From positions 1 to 13,188 of the forward strand of contig JAFWYA010000065.1 of the NCBI GenBank assembly GCA_017517815.1: 13,188 bases of DNA. The letters run 5' to 3'. This DNA comes from Clostridia bacterium (lineage in GTDB: Bacteria > Bacillota_A > Clostridia > Christensenellales > Aristaeellaceae). The position numbers and the translations under genes are program-made. How positions within the stretch are numbered: the stretch's first letter is position 1; every line of letters starts with the position of its first letter. Positions 1 to 6,715 of the stretch are shown in pieces. The notes beneath the pieces are model-generated. The model saw only the letters and a list, made by a program, of their open reading frames with translations, was not told the DNA's origin and searched no databases.

Positions 1-163
1 CATCAAGCTGCCCGAGGGCGTTGAGATGGTTATGCCTGGCGACAACATCGACATGGAGATCACCCTGATCACCCCCATCGCCATCGAGCAGGGCCTGCGT
101 TTCGCTATCCGTGAAGGCGGCCGCACCGTTGGTTCCGGCGTCGTTGCCAGCGTTATCGAATAA
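1..163 (+). CDS. tuf: Elongation factor Tu, C-terminal end (partial)
   Basis: This is the last 53 codons of EF-Tu, the GTPase that delivers aminoacyl-tRNA to the ribosome; the gene begins before the window. Reading from base 2, the peptide contains [14 protein letters not shown], then [19 protein letters not shown] and the end GVVASVIE, which is the standard C-terminal beta-barrel domain 3 of EF-Tu. The TAA stop is at 161-163. A GC-rich hairpin starts at the very next base. The gene lies upstream of rpmG-secE-nusG, a common Firmicute order. Only the end is visible, so nothing can be said about the GTPase domain or start. Confidence 0.97.
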   Translation, partial: IKLPEGVEMVMPGDNIDMEITLITPIAIEQGLRFAIREGGRTVGSGVVASVIE

Positions 164-182
164 GCAGGGGCTGAGCCCCTGC
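164..182 (+). repeat. H1-type GC-rich hairpin after tuf
   Basis: A perfect 8-bp stem (GCAGGGGC at 164-171, GCCCCTGC at 175-182) with loop TGA begins one base after the tuf stop and is followed by ACCCC. No T-run follows, so it is not a classic intrinsic terminator. Stem, position and the ACCCC tail match hairpins after glycerate kinase, after ydiF and at the murC stop. It may be a 3'-end stabilising or processing structure, or a dispersed palindromic repeat. Confidence 0.7.
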
Positions 183-256
183 ACCCCAGTTCGCGATTGA
201 GTCGACTTTTCTTCAAGGTTGATTCCGCGTGGAAATTGGGTGCAGTAACAATTCAC

Positions 257-289
257 CCTGCCGCCCGTTAATGGGCGGGCGGCAGGTTT
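257..289 (+). terminator. Strong stem-loop between tuf and rpmG
   Basis: An 11-bp perfect GC-rich stem (CCTGCCGCCCG at 257-267, CGGGCGGCAGG at 276-286) encloses an 8-base loop and is followed by only TTT then C. It may terminate the tuf transcript or attenuate read-through into rpmG. The short T-run makes termination uncertain. A weaker helix, GGGTG (238-242) with CACCC (254-258), would share bases 257-258 with this stem. I see no convincing sigma-A promoter in 164-319. Confidence 0.55.
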
Positions 290-319
290 CCGTCCACACT
301 GAAGTAGGAGGTGGCCAAC

Positions 320-481
320 GTGGCAAGCGTTGCCCGTAACAAGGTTATGCTGGCCTGCACCGAGTGCAAGCAGCGTAACTACAATTCCATGAAGAACAAG
401 AAGAACACCCCCGACCGTATCGAGCTGAACAAGTACTGCCGTTTCTGCAAGAAGCATACGGCTCACCGCGAGACCAAATAA
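320..481 (+). CDS. rpmG: 50S ribosomal protein L33
   Basis: A 53-residue ribosomal protein of the large subunit, located near the E site. The sequence runs [17 protein letters not shown] and later [12 protein letters not shown], then ends ETK. Two CxxC pairs (CTEC and CRFC) mark the zinc-binding form of L33, typical of Firmicute rpmG. The chosen GTG start at 320 lies 8 bases after a full AGGAGG (306-311). The gene is short and easily missed by length filters. It is 34 bp upstream of secE, a usual Firmicute arrangement, and is probably co-transcribed with secE and nusG. Confidence 0.95.
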   Translation: MASVARNKVMLACTECKQRNYNSMKNKKNTPDRIELNKYCRFCKKHTAHRETK

Positions 482-515
482 GCAAGAAACGCTTTGCTTG
501 CGAGGAGTGAAAACC

Positions 516-779
516 ATGAGCGAAAAGAAGGCCGTGTCCAAGAACACCAAGCCCAATTTCTTTGTCCGCTTCGCTAACGGCTTTGTGAACCTGTTCAAGA
601 AGATCGGCGCCGCATTCAAGAACATGTGGCACGAGCTTCGCAAGGTCACCTGGCCCAGCCGCGATAAGCTGGTCAACTATTCGACCATCGTGGTTCTCTT
701 CATCGTGTTCATGATGGTCGTCATCGGTTTGCTGGACCTGGGTGCGTCCCAGCTGGTAAACCTGATCATGAGCCTGTAA
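516..779 (+). CDS. secE: Preprotein translocase subunit SecE
   Basis: An 87-residue single-span subunit of the SecYEG channel that clamps SecY in the cytoplasmic membrane. A charged N-terminus leads to the conserved amphipathic segment with WHELRKVTWPSRDKL (about residues 41-55), followed by one hydrophobic helix (about 60-80). Length and layout fit the one-helix SecE of Gram-positives. The ATG at 516 is preferred over an in-frame TTG at 498, because AGGAG (503-507) sits 8 bases before 516. The TAA stop is part of the nusG ribosome binding site, so the two genes are likely translated together. Confidence 0.95.
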   Translation: MSEKKAVSKNTKPNFFVRFANGFVNLFKKIGAAFKNMWHELRKVTWPSRDKLVNYSTIVVLFIVFMMVVIGLLDLGASQLVNLIMSL

Positions 780-789
780 GGAGAACACC

Positions 790-1332
790 ATGGCTGAAAA
801 CAGCAAACAGCCTTGCTGGTATGTGGTGCATACCTATTCCGGCTATGAAAACAAGGTAAAGGACACTCTGGAGAAGGCCGTTGAGAACAACGGCATGCAG
901 GACCTGATTTTCGACGTGCGCGTTCCCGTTGAGGACGTGGTCGAAATCAAGGGCAACAAGCGTGTCAAGTCTCAGCGCAAGGTTTACCCCGGCTATGTGC
1001 TTGTGCACATGATTGAGACCAGCGAAAGCTGGTATCTGGTACGCAACACCCGCGGCGTAACCGGCTTTGTAGGCCCTGACTCCAAGCCTGTGCCCCTGAC
1101 CCCTGCCGAGGTGGAAATGATGCTGTCCACGCAGAAAAACAGCGTGGAATTCGGCATTGCCATCGGCGAGGAAGTACGCATCCTGGGCGGCCCGCTGGAG
1201 AACTTCACCGGTGTGGTCGAAGACGTGGATACCGTACGTCAGAAGCTGACCGTCAAGGTCAAAATGTTCCTGGGTCGTGAAATGCCCGTGGAAGTGGACC
1301 TGTCCGAGGTCGAAAAGGTCGCGGCCAAGTAA
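790..1332 (+). CDS. nusG: Transcription termination/antitermination factor NusG
   Basis: A 180-residue transcription elongation factor that binds RNA polymerase and, in many bacteria, links it to the ribosome or to Rho. The N-terminal NGN domain begins WYVVHTYSGYENKV and includes RKVYPGYVLV and NTRGVTGFVG. A C-terminal KOW domain (about residues 125-176) contains GEEVRILGGPLENFTGVV. Length is normal for the family. The ATG at 790 follows AGGAG (779-783), which overlaps the secE stop, with a 6-base spacer. It lies between secE and rplK, the classical position. Confidence 0.97.
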   Translation: MAENSKQPCWYVVHTYSGYENKVKDTLEKAVENNGMQDLIFDVRVPVEDVVEIKGNKRVKSQRKVYPGYVLVHMIETSESWYLVRNTRGVTGFVGPDSKPVPLTPAEVEMMLSTQKNSVEFGIAIGEEVRILGGPLENFTGVVEDVDTVRQKLTVKVKMFLGREMPVEVDLSEVEKVAAK

Positions 1333-1375
1333 ACCAAACGAGTATTTTACGCTGGAAGCTTCCACAAAGGAAGCA

Positions 1376-1411
1376 GTGGGAGGAACGTTAGAGCCGTTCC
1401 GCCATGACCAC
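1376..1411 (+). promoter_or_regulatory. Candidate L1-binding mRNA fold before rplK
   Basis: The RNA can fold as an outer helix GTGG (1376-1379)/CCAC (1408-1411), a 2-base GA on the 5' side facing a 7-base 3' side (1401-1407), and a perfect inner helix GGAACG (1382-1387)/CGTTCC (1395-1400). The GTGGGAG start is the signature of the L1 site in 23S rRNA. L1 is known to repress its own operon by binding such a mimic in other bacteria. The rplK ribosome binding site AGGAGG (1416-1421) begins 5 bases downstream. A small hairpin GCTTCC/GGAAGC (1358-1374) sits just upstream. Confidence 0.65.
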
Positions 1412-1431
1412 AATAAGGAGGTGCCATTCCC

Positions 1432-1857
1432 ATGGCAAAGAAAGTCAAATCCATGATCAAACTTCAGGTTCCCGCCGCTAAGGCAACCCCCGCGCCGCCT
1501 ATCGGTCCTGCGCTGGGTCAGCACGGCGTGAACATCCCCGGTTTCTGCAAGGAGTTCAACGAGCGCACCCAGAAGGATGCCGGCATGATCATTCCTGTCG
1601 TCATCACTGTGTACACCGACAACACCTTCTCCTTCATCACCAAGACTCCTCCGGTTCCGGTCCTCATCAAGAAGGAACTGAACCTGCAGACCGCTTCCGG
1701 CCGCCCCAACCGCGACAAGGTTGGCCAGCTGACCCAGGAACAGGTCCGCAAGATCGCTGAGATCAAGAAGCCTGACGTGAACGCCACCGATATCGAGTCC
1801 ATCATGAGCATGGTCAAGGGTACCGCGCGCTCCATGGGCATCACCGTCGAAGAGTAA
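1432..1857 (+). CDS. rplK: 50S ribosomal protein L11
   Basis: A 141-residue large-subunit protein at the base of the L7/L12 stalk that takes part in GTPase activation and is the thiostrepton-site protein. The N-terminus carries [20 protein letters not shown] with the conserved proline-rich stretch. The C-terminal RNA-binding domain ends with [20 protein letters not shown]. Length is exactly typical. The start follows AGGAGG (1416-1421) with a 10-base spacer. A candidate L1 operator precedes it, and rplA follows 57 bp later, so it is the first gene of an L11-L1 operon or is co-transcribed from nusG. Confidence 0.97.
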   Translation: MAKKVKSMIKLQVPAAKATPAPPIGPALGQHGVNIPGFCKEFNERTQKDAGMIIPVVITVYTDNTFSFITKTPPVPVLIKKELNLQTASGRPNRDKVGQLTQEQVRKIAEIKKPDVNATDIESIMSMVKGTARSMGITVEE

Positions 1858-1869
1858 GACGAGTCAAAT

Positions 1870-1899
1870 GTGGGAGGACAATAGTGCCGTTAGCACCAC
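1870..1899 (+). promoter_or_regulatory. Second candidate L1-binding fold, before rplA
   Basis: Outer helix GTGG (1870-1873)/CCAC (1896-1899) encloses a 2-base GA bulge side, an inner helix GGAC (1876-1879) with GT-G-CC (1884-1888, one bulged G), loop AATA, and a 7-base 3' internal-loop side (1889-1895). The layout (GTGG, GA, inner stem, 7 nt, CCAC) matches the fold before rplK. The rplA ribosome binding site AGGAAGG (1900-1906) starts directly at its 3' end, so bound L1 could block initiation. Confidence 0.55.
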
Positions 1900-1914
1900 A
1901 GGAAGGAAAGAAGC

Positions 1915-2604
1915 ATGAAACACGGTAAGAAATATGTTGACAGCGCGAAGCTGATCGATTCCCTGAACGCCTACGATCCCGAAGAGGCCGTTGCTCTGGC
2001 TATCCAGACCAGCAAGGCCAAGTTCGACGAGACCATCGAGATCCACGCCCGCCTGGGCGTTGACCCCCGTCATGCTGACCAGCAGGTTCGCGGCAGCGTG
2101 GTTCTGCCCCACGGCACCGGCCGCACCGTTCGCGTGCTGGTTGTGACCAAGGGCGACAAGATCAAGGCTGCTCAGGACGCCGGCGCCGATTTCGTTGGCG
2201 GCGAGGAAATGATCGAGAAGATCAAGACCGAGAACTGGTTCGGCTTTGACGTGATGATCGCTACCCCCGACATGATGGGCATCGTTGGCCGCATCGGTCG
2301 TATCCTGGGCCCCAAGGGCCTCATGCCCAACCCCAAGAGCGGCACCGTTACCATGGACGTCGCCAAGGCTGTGCAGGATACCAAGGCCGGTAAGGTTGAG
2401 TACCGCGTCGACAAGACCTCCATCGTGCACTGCCCCATCGGCAAGGCTTCCTTCGGCCCCGAGAAGCTGCAGGAGAACCTGCAGGTTCTGATGGACGCCA
2501 TCAACAAGGCCAAGCCCGCCGCTGCCAAGGGTACTTACATCAAGTCTCTGTACCTGACCGCTACCATGGGCCCCGCCATCAAGGTCAACCCCCTGAAGTT
2601 CTAA
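1915..2604 (+). CDS. rplA: 50S ribosomal protein L1
   Basis: A 229-residue large-subunit protein that forms the mobile L1 stalk near the E site and, in many bacteria, represses its own operon by binding mRNA. Recognisable parts are the N-terminal [15 protein letters not shown], the [26 protein letters not shown] segment, [15 protein letters not shown] in the middle domain, and the C-terminal [12 protein letters not shown]. Length is typical. The ATG follows AGGAAGG with an 8-base spacer. A strong terminator begins 15 bp after the stop, closing the operon without rplJ or rplL. Confidence 0.97.
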   Translation: MKHGKKYVDSAKLIDSLNAYDPEEAVALAIQTSKAKFDETIEIHARLGVDPRHADQQVRGSVVLPHGTGRTVRVLVVTKGDKIKAAQDAGADFVGGEEMIEKIKTENWFGFDVMIATPDMMGIVGRIGRILGPKGLMPNPKSGTVTMDVAKAVQDTKAGKVEYRVDKTSIVHCPIGKASFGPEKLQENLQVLMDAINKAKPAAAKGTYIKSLYLTATMGPAIKVNPLKF

Positions 2605-2619
2605 TCATCAGAGCTTTCA

Positions 2620-2654
2620 CCCTCCGCTTGAAAAAGCGGAGGGTTTTTGCTTTT
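2620..2654 (+). terminator. Intrinsic terminator after rplA
   Basis: A 10-bp perfect stem CCCTCCGCTT (2620-2629)/AAGCGGAGGG (2634-2643) with a GAAA tetraloop is followed by TTTTTGCTTTT (2644-2654). This is a classical Rho-independent terminator ending the ribosomal protein operon. Confidence 0.93.
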
Positions 2655-2675
2655 ATCACACAGTTATGGTATGAT
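2647..2675 (+). promoter_or_regulatory. Promoter for the DUF6020-like gene
   Basis: TTGCTT (2647-2652), a 17-bp spacer and TATGAT (2670-2675) with an extended TG motif at 2667-2668 form a plausible sigma-A promoter. Its -35 box overlaps the T-tract of the preceding terminator. It would start transcription about 25 bp before the ATG at 2709. Confidence 0.6.
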
Positions 2676-2708
2676 AAGCACATACTTTTTGAACGAAGGA
2701 GATTGGCA

Positions 2709-4412
2709 ATGCAGCACAGCTTGAAACGACTGGCACTGGCCCTGCCAGCCTGCGTACTGGCCTTTTTGGGCTGCATGATTCACTGGCAGCTGCAACCCGG
2801 CGTCCCTTTTGCAGTGTGGATGCTGATTTGCGCAGCTTGCATTATGACAGCAAGTATGCTGAAAACCCAGCGCAGAGTCAGTGCTGTTTCAGCAGCAATC
2901 GGTCTGCTGCTGGCAGCATTCATGGTTGTCGGCAGTGAGATCCACACATTTGAAACCATCGAACGTCTGATTGACCTGCGCGAAATGCCCAAAGCAGTCA
3001 TACGCCTGCTGGGACTTGCGATCCTGAGCGGTTCGCTGCTGCAGCTTGTATACCATGGGCTGATGCGCTCCAAGTCGTCAAACGTGACCCCGCCGTTCTG
3101 GCTGCTGTGGCTGATCATTTTTGCGTGCTGGCTTCCGTATTTTGCGGTGTATTACCCGGGCTGTGTCAGCAATGACTCTTTCAATGAAATCAGAACGATG
3201 CTTGGCCAGCTGCCTCTTAATAATCATCATCCGCTTATCCATCAGTGGACCATTGCGCCTTTTGTGCTGCTTGGGCAGGCGTTGAATTCGCTTGAACTGG
3301 GCGTGGCGCTGTACAGCCTGTTTCAAATGGCGGTAATGTCGGCGATTTTTGCATATGCTGTTTGGGAACTGGGCCGCCGCGGCACGTCTCTATGGCTGCG
3401 CGTGGCGCTGCTTGCATGGTATGCGCTGCACACAGTCAACGCATTTTACAGCATTTCCATGTGGAAGGATGTGCTGTTTGGCGGCATTGCGCTGCTGCTG
3501 GTGATGCAGCTGCTGCGTCTGTGCGAGCGAAGTAAGGAGCAAAAAGTGCCGCTTCGCAGCTGGCTCATGCTGGGCGGTACGATGTTTCTGTTCTGCCTGT
3601 ACCGCAACAACGGGTATTATGCATTCCTGTTCGGCATTCCGTTTTTCATTCTGTTCAACCGCTGTCTTTGGAAGCCTCTGCTGGCGACCGGTCTTGCGGT
3701 GTTCATCGCCGTCAATGCCTATCAGTCGCTGATTTTTGACGTGCTGGGCGCTGAAAAATCCAAAAGTGGTGAATCGCTGTCGGTGCCGCTGCAGCAGATT
3801 GCCCGGACAGTGCGCTATCATCACCGAAGCGTGACAGACGAGGAAATGGCGATCCTCGAGGAAATTTTCCCCTCAGTGGAGGAAGTGCGCTGGGCGTACA
3901 TTCCGCACATTTCCGACCCGGTCAAGGACCTGTTCCAGGCGGATGTCTTCAACGTCGATCCACTGCGCTACGCAAAGGTGTGGCTGCAGCTGGGGCTGCG
4001 GCACCCACTGGTGTATCTCGACGCCTTCCTGTATCAGGGACACGGCTATTGGTATCCGGATACGCCGTACTGGACGGTCTATGTTGGCATTTATGAAAAC
4101 GAATTCGGGCTGGCCACGCCCGCGACGCCTGCTGCACAGGCGCTTCGCAGTCGCCATGACCGGCTGGAATGGAACCGTGTGACCGGCTGGCTGTACCGTC
4201 CAGGCAGTTACGTGTGGCTTACGCTCATCTCGTGTGGACTGCTGCTGTGCAAAAAACGCGCAAAGCTGCTGACACCCGTATTGTTCCTGCTGGGCGTGTG
4301 GCTTACCACGCTGCTGTCGCCCGTGTATGCTGAATATCGGTATGTGTACAGCATCATCGTTTCTGCACCGTTCCTGCTGGGTGTAGCACAGGCCACGCGC
4401 ATCAAAACCTGA
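2709..4412 (+). CDS. Polytopic membrane protein, DUF6020-like (possible GT-C type glycosyltransferase)
   Basis: A 567-residue protein with roughly a dozen hydrophobic segments, so an integral inner-membrane protein. Landmarks are an extracytoplasmic-type loop YYPGCVSNDSFNEI (148-161), NNHHPLIH (171-178), MWKDVLF (251-257), LYRNNGYY (297-304), SVPLQQIARTVR (358-369) and YAEYRYVY near the C-terminus (540-547). I recall this motif set from the DUF6020 family; that assignment is from memory. The acidic/His loop after an early helix is like polytopic GT-C glycosyltransferases that use lipid-linked sugars, which is inference. The ATG at 2709 follows AAGGAG (2696-2701) by 7 bases. An in-frame upstream extension would begin inside the rplA terminator and is rejected. 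The gene has its own promoter and terminator. Confidence 0.75.
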   Translation: MQHSLKRLALALPACVLAFLGCMIHWQLQPGVPFAVWMLICAACIMTASMLKTQRRVSAVSAAIGLLLAAFMVVGSEIHTFETIERLIDLREMPKAVIRLLGLAILSGSLLQLVYHGLMRSKSSNVTPPFWLLWLIIFACWLPYFAVYYPGCVSNDSFNEIRTMLGQLPLNNHHPLIHQWTIAPFVLLGQALNSLELGVALYSLFQMAVMSAIFAYAVWELGRRGTSLWLRVALLAWYALHTVNAFYSISMWKDVLFGGIALLLVMQLLRLCERSKEQKVPLRSWLMLGGTMFLFCLYRNNGYYAFLFGIPFFILFNRCLWKPLLATGLAVFIAVNAYQSLIFDVLGAEKSKSGESLSVPLQQIARTVRYHHRSVTDEEMAILEEIFPSVEEVRWAYIPHISDPVKDLFQADVFNVDPLRYAKVWLQLGLRHPLVYLDAFLYQGHGYWYPDTPYWTVYVGIYENEFGLATPATPAAQALRSRHDRLEWNRVTGWLYRPGSYVWLTLISCGLLLCKKRAKLLTPVLFLLGVWLTTLLSPVYAEYRYVYSIIVSAPFLLGVAQATRIKT

Positions 4413-4418
4413 TATCCG

Positions 4419-4445
4419 CCCGCGCAGTGTCTGCGCGGGTTTTTT
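4419..4445 (+). terminator. Intrinsic terminator after the DUF6020-like gene
   Basis: A 9-bp perfect stem CCCGCGCAG (4419-4427)/CTGCGCGGG (4431-4439) with loop TGT is followed by TTTTTT (4440-4445). It starts 7 bp after the stop codon. Confidence 0.93.
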
Positions 4446-4447
4446 CG

Positions 4448-4476
4448 TTGAGTCAGAAGGAAAGATATGCTATAAT
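4448..4476 (+). promoter_or_regulatory. Promoter for ydiF
   Basis: TTGAGT (4448-4453), a 17-bp spacer, and a perfect TATAAT (4471-4476) preceded by TGC (extended -10) make a strong sigma-A promoter. Initiation would fall near 4483, about 47 bases before the chosen ATG. Confidence 0.8.
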
Positions 4477-4529
4477 GCAAACTGGTGGTTTATAGGCCGC
4501 CTGAGGAAAACACAAAGGGGAACTTACCC

Positions 4530-6455
4530 ATGATTTTGATATCTGTACAGGACGTTACCAAGGGCTTTGGCGCGCATGAGGTTTTGAAGGGCGTGTCTTT
4601 CAGCCTGCAAAAAGGTGAAAAGATGGGTCTTGTTGGCGTCAACGGCTGCGGCAAAACCACGCTGATGCGCATTATCACCGGTGAGATGGAGTCCGACGGC
4701 GGCATGATCCATAAAAACAAGGATCTGCGCATTGGCTATCTGAAACAGGTGGATGATATCGCCCTGACGGATACTGTGTGGGGCGCGCTGCTGCGTGTGT
4801 TTGAAGACGTGATCGCCATGGAAAACCGTCTGCGTGCGCTGGAAAAGCAAATGGAGGAAAACAGCGATCCGGAGCTTGCCCTGCGGCTGACGGCGGATTA
4901 TCAGCGCCTGCTGGATCGCTTCAACGAGGCCGAAGGTTACGCCTACGAGGGCGAAATGCTGGGCGTGCTCAACGGTCTGGGCCTGAAGCCTGAGATGCAC
5001 GACCGTCAGGTAAGCACCCTGTCCGGCGGTGAACGCACCCGATTGTCATTGGCCAAGCTGCTGCTGCAGAAGCCCGACATTATCTTCATGGACGAGCCTA
5101 CCAACCATCTGGATCTGGAAGCCATCGAATGGCTGCAGGAATACCTGACTGAATACAAGGGTTCGCTGCTGCTTATCAGCCACGACCGATACTTCCTCGA
5201 CCATGTGTGCAACACCATGGGTGAGATCCTCGGCGGCAAGATGATCAAGTTTACCGGAAACTATACCGAATACATGCGCAAGCGCACTGCAGATTTTGAA
5301 ACGCGCATGAAGGCCTACAATCTGCAGCAGAAGGAGATCGAGCGCGAAAAGGCCATCATCGAGCGCTATCGCAGCTTCAACCGCGAAAAGAGCATCAAGG
5401 CGGCCGAGAGCCGCCAGAAGCGCCTGGACCGTATTGAGCGACTGGAAAAGCCTGTGGAAGAGCACCAGGTGCACTTTTCCTTCGATGCGCGCCGCCGCAG
5501 CGGTGAAGAAGCATTGGAAGTCAAAGATCTGGCCAAGACTTACGACGGCGAGCCGGTATTTGAAAACATCAGCTTCAAAATGCGCACAGGCGACCGTGTG
5601 GCGCTCATCGGCCCCAATGGCGTAGGCAAGAGTACGCTGTTCAAGATTCTGGTCAACCGCCTCACGCCCGACCGCGGCAGCGTGAAGTTTGGCACCAATA
5701 TCGATCTTGGCTACTACGATCAGCACCAGCAGGATCTCAACCCCTACAACACCGTGCTCGATGAGGTGTGGAACAGCTTCCCCACCATGGAGCAGAGCAA
5801 GATCCGCGGCGCGCTGGGCATGTTCCTCTTCAGCGGCGACGATGTGTTCGATACCATCGAAAGCCTGTCCGGCGGCGAGCGCGGACGCGTGGCGCTGACC
5901 AAGCTGATGCTCAAAAAGGACAATCTGCTGCTTTTGGACGAGCCCACCAACCACCTCGACATGGACAGCCGCGAGGTGCTGGAGGACGCTTTGCAGGACT
6001 TCCCCGGCACGATTCTTGCCATCAGCCACGACCGCTATTTCATTAACCGCTTCGCTGACCGTGTGATGGTGATGAACGCCGACGGCGTTACCGAATATCT
6101 GGGAAACTTTGACGACTACATCGAAAAGCGCGACCGCCCCCGCCCGCCGGTCAACACCAGCGGGCCTGAGGTCACCAAAACGGCTATCCTGCGCGAGCGC
6201 AAGCGCGACCGCAAGCAGTCCGCCTACATCCGCGAACTCAAAGCGCAGGTCAAAAAGGCCGAAGAGGCCATCGAGGCCAACGAGCAGCGTATCGCCGAAC
6301 TCGAAGCCATCCTCGCTGACCCTGCTACTTACAACGACAACGAAAAAGCCCTGCAGATCGGAGAAGCCTATCGCGCCGAGCAGGACAAAACCGACGCCCT
6401 TTACGAAGCCCTCGAAGCCGCCGAACTCGCCGTGGAGGAAGCGGAGAACGAGTGA
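4530..6455 (+). CDS. ydiF: ABC-F family ATPase, YdiF type
   Basis: A 641-residue soluble protein with two ATP-binding cassettes and no membrane segments, the ABC-F design. Members bind the ribosomal E site and act in translation or antibiotic protection. NBD1 has Walker A GVNGCGKTT (36-44), LSGGE (164-168), DEPTNHLD (188-195) and switch His 218. A charged helical arm/linker spans about 245-310. NBD2 has GPNGVGKST (361-369), LSGGE (446-450), DEPTNHLD (470-477) and His 500. A charged, coiled-coil-like C-terminal extension fills about 550-640. All catalytic motifs are intact. Length and tail match Bacillus YdiF. The ATG at 4530 follows AAAGGGG (4514-4520). A GTG at 4485 would be almost leaderless and lacks a ribosome binding site. 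Confidence 0.9.
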   Translation: MILISVQDVTKGFGAHEVLKGVSFSLQKGEKMGLVGVNGCGKTTLMRIITGEMESDGGMIHKNKDLRIGYLKQVDDIALTDTVWGALLRVFEDVIAMENRLRALEKQMEENSDPELALRLTADYQRLLDRFNEAEGYAYEGEMLGVLNGLGLKPEMHDRQVSTLSGGERTRLSLAKLLLQKPDIIFMDEPTNHLDLEAIEWLQEYLTEYKGSLLLISHDRYFLDHVCNTMGEILGGKMIKFTGNYTEYMRKRTADFETRMKAYNLQQKEIEREKAIIERYRSFNREKSIKAAESRQKRLDRIERLEKPVEEHQVHFSFDARRRSGEEALEVKDLAKTYDGEPVFENISFKMRTGDRVALIGPNGVGKSTLFKILVNRLTPDRGSVKFGTNIDLGYYDQHQQDLNPYNTVLDEVWNSFPTMEQSKIRGALGMFLFSGDDVFDTIESLSGGERGRVALTKLMLKKDNLLLLDEPTNHLDMDSREVLEDALQDFPGTILAISHDRYFINRFADRVMVMNADGVTEYLGNFDDYIEKRDRPRPPVNTSGPEVTKTAILRERKRDRKQSAYIRELKAQVKKAEEAIEANEQRIAELEAILADPATYNDNEKALQIGEAYRAEQDKTDALYEALEAAELAVEEAENE

Positions 6456-6557
6456 TGGGGGAGAGGACGGTGGAGGGCGCTGCCCTCCACACCACCCGCC
6501 AAAGGGTTATCACCCTTTGGAAACCCCTATTTGCGGTCATTTCATGACCGCAAGGGG
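6456..6557 (+). repeat. Three-hairpin trailer cassette H1-H2-H3, copy A (after ydiF)
   Basis: Starts directly after the ydiF stop with a G-rich leader. H1 is GTGGAGGGC/GCCCTCCAC (6470-6490, loop GCT), followed by ACCACCCG. H2 is 9 bp (6499-6520, loop TATC). H3 is 10 bp TTGCGGTCAT/ATGACCGCAA (6531-6553, loop TTC), closed at its base by CCCC (6524-6527) with GGGG (6554-6557). An inverted, diverged copy occupies 6622-6715 with identical loops and compensated stem changes. No protein is encoded here. I do not recognise it as a named family; it could be a 3'-end RNA structure or a REP-like mobile palindrome. Confidence 0.8.
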
Positions 6558-6569
6558 AGCAGAATAGAA

Positions 6570-6603
6570 AACACCTCCGGAAACGTATTGTTCCGAAGGT
6601 GTT
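6570..6603. terminator. Central stem-loop between convergent ydiF and glycerate kinase genes
   Basis: AACACCT (6570-6576) pairs with AGGTGTT (6597-6603), then after one mismatch CGGAA (6578-6582) pairs with TTCCG (6591-6595), leaving an 8-base loop. On the minus strand the stem runs into GTGTTTTCTATTC, a modest T-rich tract. On the plus strand the following bases are GCTATAT. It probably works as a weak bidirectional terminator, better on the minus strand. Confidence 0.5.
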
Positions 6604-6621
6604 GCTATATACGGCATAATA

Positions 6622-6715
6622 CCCTTTCGGCCATGAAATGGCCGAAACCATGGGATTGTTAAGGGCGATAGCCCTTAACCGGGGTGCAGGGGCAGCGCCC
6701 CTGCCGTCCCCCCTC
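6622..6715 (-). repeat. Three-hairpin trailer cassette H1-H2-H3, copy B (after glycerate kinase)
   Basis: Read on the minus strand after the kinase stop: a G-rich leader, then H1 GCAGGGGC/GCCCCTGC (6686-6704, loop GCT), ACCCCG, H2 (6658-6679, 9-bp stem, loop TATC), AATCCCATGG, and H3 TTTCGGCCAT/ATGGCCGAAA (6625-6647, loop TTC), closed by CCC/GGG (6652-6654 with 6622-6624). The order, spacing and loops repeat copy A. The arms differ, but each difference is matched on the opposite arm. Confidence 0.8.

Noticed and set aside
2628..2708. N-terminal extension of the DUF6020-like protein
   Set aside because: It would start in the rplA terminator and upstream of the gene's own -10 box; the ATG at 2709 has a good AAGGAG site.
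2709..4412. Horizontal transfer of the DUF6020-like gene based on base composition
   Set aside because: Its codon use looks somewhat less biased than the ribosomal genes, but that is expected for a lowly expressed gene, and no mobile element borders it.
4485..4529. GTG start giving 15 more residues to YdiF
   Set aside because: It lies about two bases after the predicted transcription start with no ribosome binding site; the protein family begins at the ATG at 4530.
6456..6715. The palindrome cluster as an insertion sequence or CRISPR array
   Set aside because: No transposase, no target-site duplication visible, no regular direct repeats with unique spacers; units are inverted and structured.
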